A stretch of 64,000 nt of DNA from Botrimarina hoheduenensis (GTDB taxonomy: Bacteria; Planctomycetota; Planctomycetia; Pirellulales; Lacipirellulaceae), in NCBI RefSeq assembly GCF_007859815.1, contig NZ_SJPH01000010.1, forward strand, positions 88,209 to 152,208. Reading direction: 5' to 3'. A program made the translations under genes and the position numbers. Every line of letters begins with the position of its first letter. The stretch's first letter is position 1. The notes beneath the pieces were generated by a model. That model had not been told where the DNA came from. It was given only the letters and a program-made list of their open reading frames with translations, and made no database searches. Below are positions 63,721 through 64,000 of the stretch, piece by piece.

Positions 63721-64000
63721 TCAGAGGGGCCAAGCGGCGAGCAGGTCGCGGGGGGCGTCGTCCGTTGGGTTGCCTTCTCCGGCGTAGGCGGTTAGGAAGG
63801 CCCGCACCTCGCGGATGTCGATGGCGTAGCTCACCAGCCGGGCCTTGGTGTTGCCGCTGGAGTTGATCCCCACCAGTTCGCCGTTGTTGTTGACGATCGG
63901 GCCACCGCTGTCGCCCGGGTTGATCGGCGAGGTGGTCTGCAGCACGCGGGCCTGCACCTGCTGGCCGTCTTCGTAGTGCATGCGGATGTCGTGCACCTGC
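63721..64000 (-). CDS. S1C trypsin-like serine protease (partial, N-terminus outside window)
   Basis: Only the last 92 codons are in the window; the frame is open at the right edge. The catalytic serine block TTSPINPGDSGGPIVNNNGE and the following LVGINSS strand identify a DegP/HtrA-like S1C domain. After it comes SYAIDIREVRAFLTAYAGEG and a short tail; no PDZ domain follows, so this is the short, PDZ-less type. The histidine and aspartate of the triad lie outside. A strong terminator follows the gene. Confidence 0.85.
   Translation of the reverse strand, partial: QVHDIRMHYEDGQQVQARVLQTTSPINPGDSGGPIVNNNGELVGINSSGNTKARLVSYAIDIREVRAFLTAYAGEGNPTDDAPRDLLAAWPL

Overview
The window reads as chromosomal DNA of a GC-rich planctomycete, most likely Pirellulales. 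The evidence is a DUF1559 prepilin-like protein, a LEPR-XLL-type N-terminus on a large surface protease, dockerin plus PEP-CTERM tails on secreted enzymes, a DUF6807 (PmoA-like) protein beside a Tat-exported Gfo/Idh/MocA oxidoreductase, and metal ABC permeases fused to DtxR-like domains. No rRNA, tRNA or CRISPR array was seen. The only mobile DNA is a decayed IS3-type transposase next to a long palindromic element near 55.3-56.1 kb.

Layout. 1-4.4 kb, minus: a circularly permuted ATP-grasp / alpha-E / transglutaminase operon, with the last gene cut by the window edge. 4.8-6.9 kb, plus: a phosphofructokinase with PPi-type active-site residues, then inorganic pyrophosphatase. 6.8-11.4 kb, minus: a surface-type dihaem peroxidase, a Gfo-type oxidoreductase and a DUF6807 protein. 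11.6-16.8 kb: hisB, two small genes, rsmA, a PII protein lacking the uridylylation tyrosine, and an Amt ammonium transporter with a candidate sigma-54 promoter. 17.3-21.9 kb, plus: a GHL10 family protein, an AmpG-like permease and a NagZ-like GH3 enzyme, suggesting muropeptide recycling. 21.9-25.6 kb: a DUF533/TerB-like protein and acnA.

25.8-30.6 kb, minus: a membrane protein, a glycosyltransferase, BtaB, BtaA and a PlcP/LpxH-like phosphoesterase. This looks like a membrane-lipid remodelling cassette that replaces phospholipids with betaine lipids or glycolipids, with a candidate Pho-type box in front. 30.7-35.1 kb, minus: miaE, an SDR, a small membrane protein, a Crp/Fnr regulator and pyrC. 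35.4-39.5 kb, plus: a subtilase with about thirteen 47-residue repeats. 39.6-43.6 kb, minus: TolC, PhoX and MntR. 43.9-48.5 kb, plus: a manganese-type ABC importer whose two permeases each carry a DtxR-like C-terminal module; an MntR-like operator lies between it and mntR.

48.7-55.3 kb: a LacI regulator diverging from two GH16 glucanase-like enzymes, a DUF1559 protein and a small lipoprotein, resembling a laminarin-type glucan locus. 55.3-56.1 kb: IS3 remnant and palindromic element. 56.2-59.7 kb, plus: a bicupin, an SDR and an Nramp-fold transporter that has lost the metal-binding motifs. 60.1-63.5 kb, minus: an ABC importer of the NMT1/THI5 (thiamine-precursor) type, with a broken quinone-reductase fragment at its downstream end. 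The window closes inside an S1C trypsin-like protease that has a clear terminator.

Candidates for undescribed biology: the lipid-remodelling cassette with its possible Pho box, the Mn importer with regulator-like permeases, the palindromic element with covarying stems, the 47-residue repeat protein, and short tandem duplications sitting at several stop codons.
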